Assembly: GCA_017404665.1 (NCBI GenBank)
Contig: JAFRBX010000006.1
Coordinates: 1 to 48,627, forward strand
DNA from: Ruminococcus sp.
GTDB taxonomy: Bacteria > Bacillota > Clostridia > Oscillospirales > Acutalibacteraceae
Length of the DNA stretch: 48,627 bases
Direction of reading: 5' to 3'
A program made the position numbers and the translations under genes. Shown in pieces: positions 47,581-48,627 of the stretch. The notes beneath the pieces were generated by a model. The model was not told the origin of the DNA, ran no database searches, and worked only from the letters and a program-made list of their open reading frames with translations. Each line of letters opens with the position of its first letter. Positions within the stretch are counted from its first letter, which is position 1.

Positions 47581-48627
47581 ATGATCAAAGTTACCTTAAC
47601 AAATGAAATCCTGAGAACCATAACGGAAATAGAAAAGAACCGGTTTCAGGTTTCTGCCGTTAAACTGCCCAAGACAGTTGTCAACAAGCTGAGGAAGAAC
47701 TCCAAGAAGAAGAGCTCCTACGCATCCAACAGAATCGAAGGCAATCCGCTGTCGGAGAAGCAGGTCGATGAAGTGATTGAAGCCGATGAGCGAAAGCATT
47801 TTCTGAAACCTGAGCAAGAGGTACGCAATTACTTTCTGGCGATGAATTACTTGGAACAGCAGGCAATGGATAAGACGCCGTTTTCGAAAGAGCTGATCCT
47901 TGCCGTTCAAAAGTATGTTGAGAAAGGCGCTCCAAAGGAGAAGATCGGGCTGAGGGGTCCGACGCCTCCGGGTGTGCTGTTCGCGGTATACGATTCACAG
48001 AGCGGAGAGGTCGATTATATCCCGCCGGAGTATAGCGACATTCCTGCCTTGCTGGACGAGTTGGTCGAGTATGTCAACACTACTGACGATCATCCGCTGA
48101 TCATAGCGGCTGTGGTGCATTATCAGCTGGTCACGATCCATCCGTTTGAGGACGGAAACGGCAGAACCGCGCGCTTGCTGTCCGGCTATATATTGGACGT
48201 CGACGGCTACGGCTTCAACGGCGTCGGCTCCTTGGAGGAGTACTTCGCCTACGATATCAACGAGTATTACGAATCCCTGCAGATGGGATTGCCCGCGCTG
48301 TACTATTCGGGCAGAGAGAATCCCCCGCATCCGGAGATATGGATCAACTATTTTCTGCGGATGGTGCTGTTGTATTCGGGCAAGGTCTGCGAGCTGTCAC
48401 AGGCATCTTCCAAAGATGAAATCAGCGGCAGCCTGTCGTATCTGAAAGCGAAAGAAAAGGAACTGCTTTTGCTCTTGCTGAAAAACTATCCGAGAGAGTT
48501 CACCCCGATCGAGGTGAGCCGCGAGATCGGCGTGACCAATAAGACGGTCATCAATCGGTTAGCTGTTCTTGCGAAATACGGCTTTGTCGTACCGATCATG
48601 GTCAACGAACGAATCAGGAGTTATCGG
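47581..48627 (+). CDS. Fic-family protein with N-terminal inhibitory motif and HTH, 3' end outside window
   Basis: The frame opens at ATG 47581 (GAGGTG upstream) and is still open at the right edge (349 codons). The Fic core H187-PFEDGN-GR195 is complete, so AMP-transfer activity is expected. Residues 49-54 (S-N-R-I-E-G) form the (S/T)xxxE(G/N) inhibitory motif in the N-terminal part, which makes this a self-inhibited class II Fic. It differs from the VbhT-like Fic at 36307. After the core, a winged-helix domain (PIEVSREIGVTNKTVINRLA) near residues 318-340 fits the common Fic-HTH type that probably binds its own promoter. Confidence 0.9.
   Translation, partial: MIKVTLTNEILRTITEIEKNRFQVSAVKLPKTVVNKLRKNSKKKSSYASNRIEGNPLSEKQVDEVIEADERKHFLKPEQEVRNYFLAMNYLEQQAMDKTPFSKELILAVQKYVEKGAPKEKIGLRGPTPPGVLFAVYDSQSGEVDYIPPEYSDIPALLDELVEYVNTTDDHPLIIAAVVHYQLVTIHPFEDGNGRTARLLSGYILDVDGYGFNGVGSLEEYFAYDINEYYESLQMGLPALYYSGRENPPHPEIWINYFLRMVLLYSGKVCELSQASSKDEISGSLSYLKAKEKELLLLLLKNYPREFTPIEVSREIGVTNKTVINRLAVLAKYGFVVPIMVNERIRSYR

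Noticed and set aside
1-48627. CRISPR arrays, tRNA or rRNA genes, replication origin
   Set aside because: I looked for regularly spaced repeats, TTCRA-loop/acceptor patterns and DnaA-box clusters and saw none. The only regular repeats are the 10-bp units at 47501-47540 and the dispersed hairpins.

Overview
The window looks like chromosomal DNA of a Gram-positive anaerobe of the Clostridia, most likely a Ruminococcus-like member of the Oscillospiraceae. The pointers are a glmU-prs-pth-mfd cluster in Bacillota order, a secreted protein ending in a Ruminococcus-style type I dockerin, AGGAGG ribosome binding sites throughout, TnpV proteins, and intergenic hairpin repeats of a style I associate with this group. 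This placement is inference; no rRNA or tRNA gene was found to confirm it.

Layout. (1) 1-736, minus strand: part of a transposon-type module (TnpV, a 58-residue protein, a DUF6809-like protein). (2) 930-11980, plus strand: a gapless 18-gene phage-derived operon running from terminase through portal, protease, capsid, connectors, tube, LysM/hub/spike proteins and baseplate wedge to a short fibre. It closes with a strong terminator. I see no integrase, repressor, replication, lysis, tape-measure or sheath gene. (3) 12059-14070, minus: a lipoprotein and an acidic membrane protein. (4) 14071-14957: a gene-free stretch with hairpin repeats and a terminator. (5) 14958-17174, plus: a secreted CHAP / ricin-like / two C-type-lectin / dockerin protein. 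(6) 17309-23617, minus: mfd, pth, prs and a glmU-like pyrophosphorylase, with structured repeats in nearly every gap. (7) 24027-26660: pyruvate phosphate dikinase.

(8) 26898-39670: small accessory genes. A second TnpV/DUF6809 pair; an XRE repressor divergent from a SLOG protein across four operator-like dyads; a riboswitch of the SAM-I/SAM-IV type ahead of two genes with no evident methionine role; a Nudix hydrolase, an alpha/beta hydrolase, a P-loop kinase, a MerR-TipAS regulator, a deformylase, an EamA transporter, glycerate kinase, a VbhA-like/Fic pair, a SWIM-finger protein with a DEDDh exonuclease, and an AAA_14/DUF4143 ATPase.

(9) 39709-47231: a visibly AT-richer island with a decayed DNA-phosphorothioation (Dnd/Dpt) locus. 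It has an intact-looking dptF, a dptH split by an in-frame TGA and cut off near its C-terminus, and a direct fusion to the 3' half of a DndA-type cysteine desulfurase. No dptG or dndB-E is present here. (10) 47581 to the right edge: a second, self-inhibited-type Fic protein, incomplete at the window end.

Gene-free stretches over 300 bases: 14071-14957 (repeats, long hairpin, terminator, no gene seen); 23618-24026 (inverted repeat pair, then the ppdK promoter); 47232-47580 (a short coding-like scrap, a terminator, 10-bp direct repeats and a promoter). Recent decay is a theme: besides dptH and dndA, one gene at 34390-34875 has an in-frame TAG and one at 28964-29473 appears to have lost a single base near its end.
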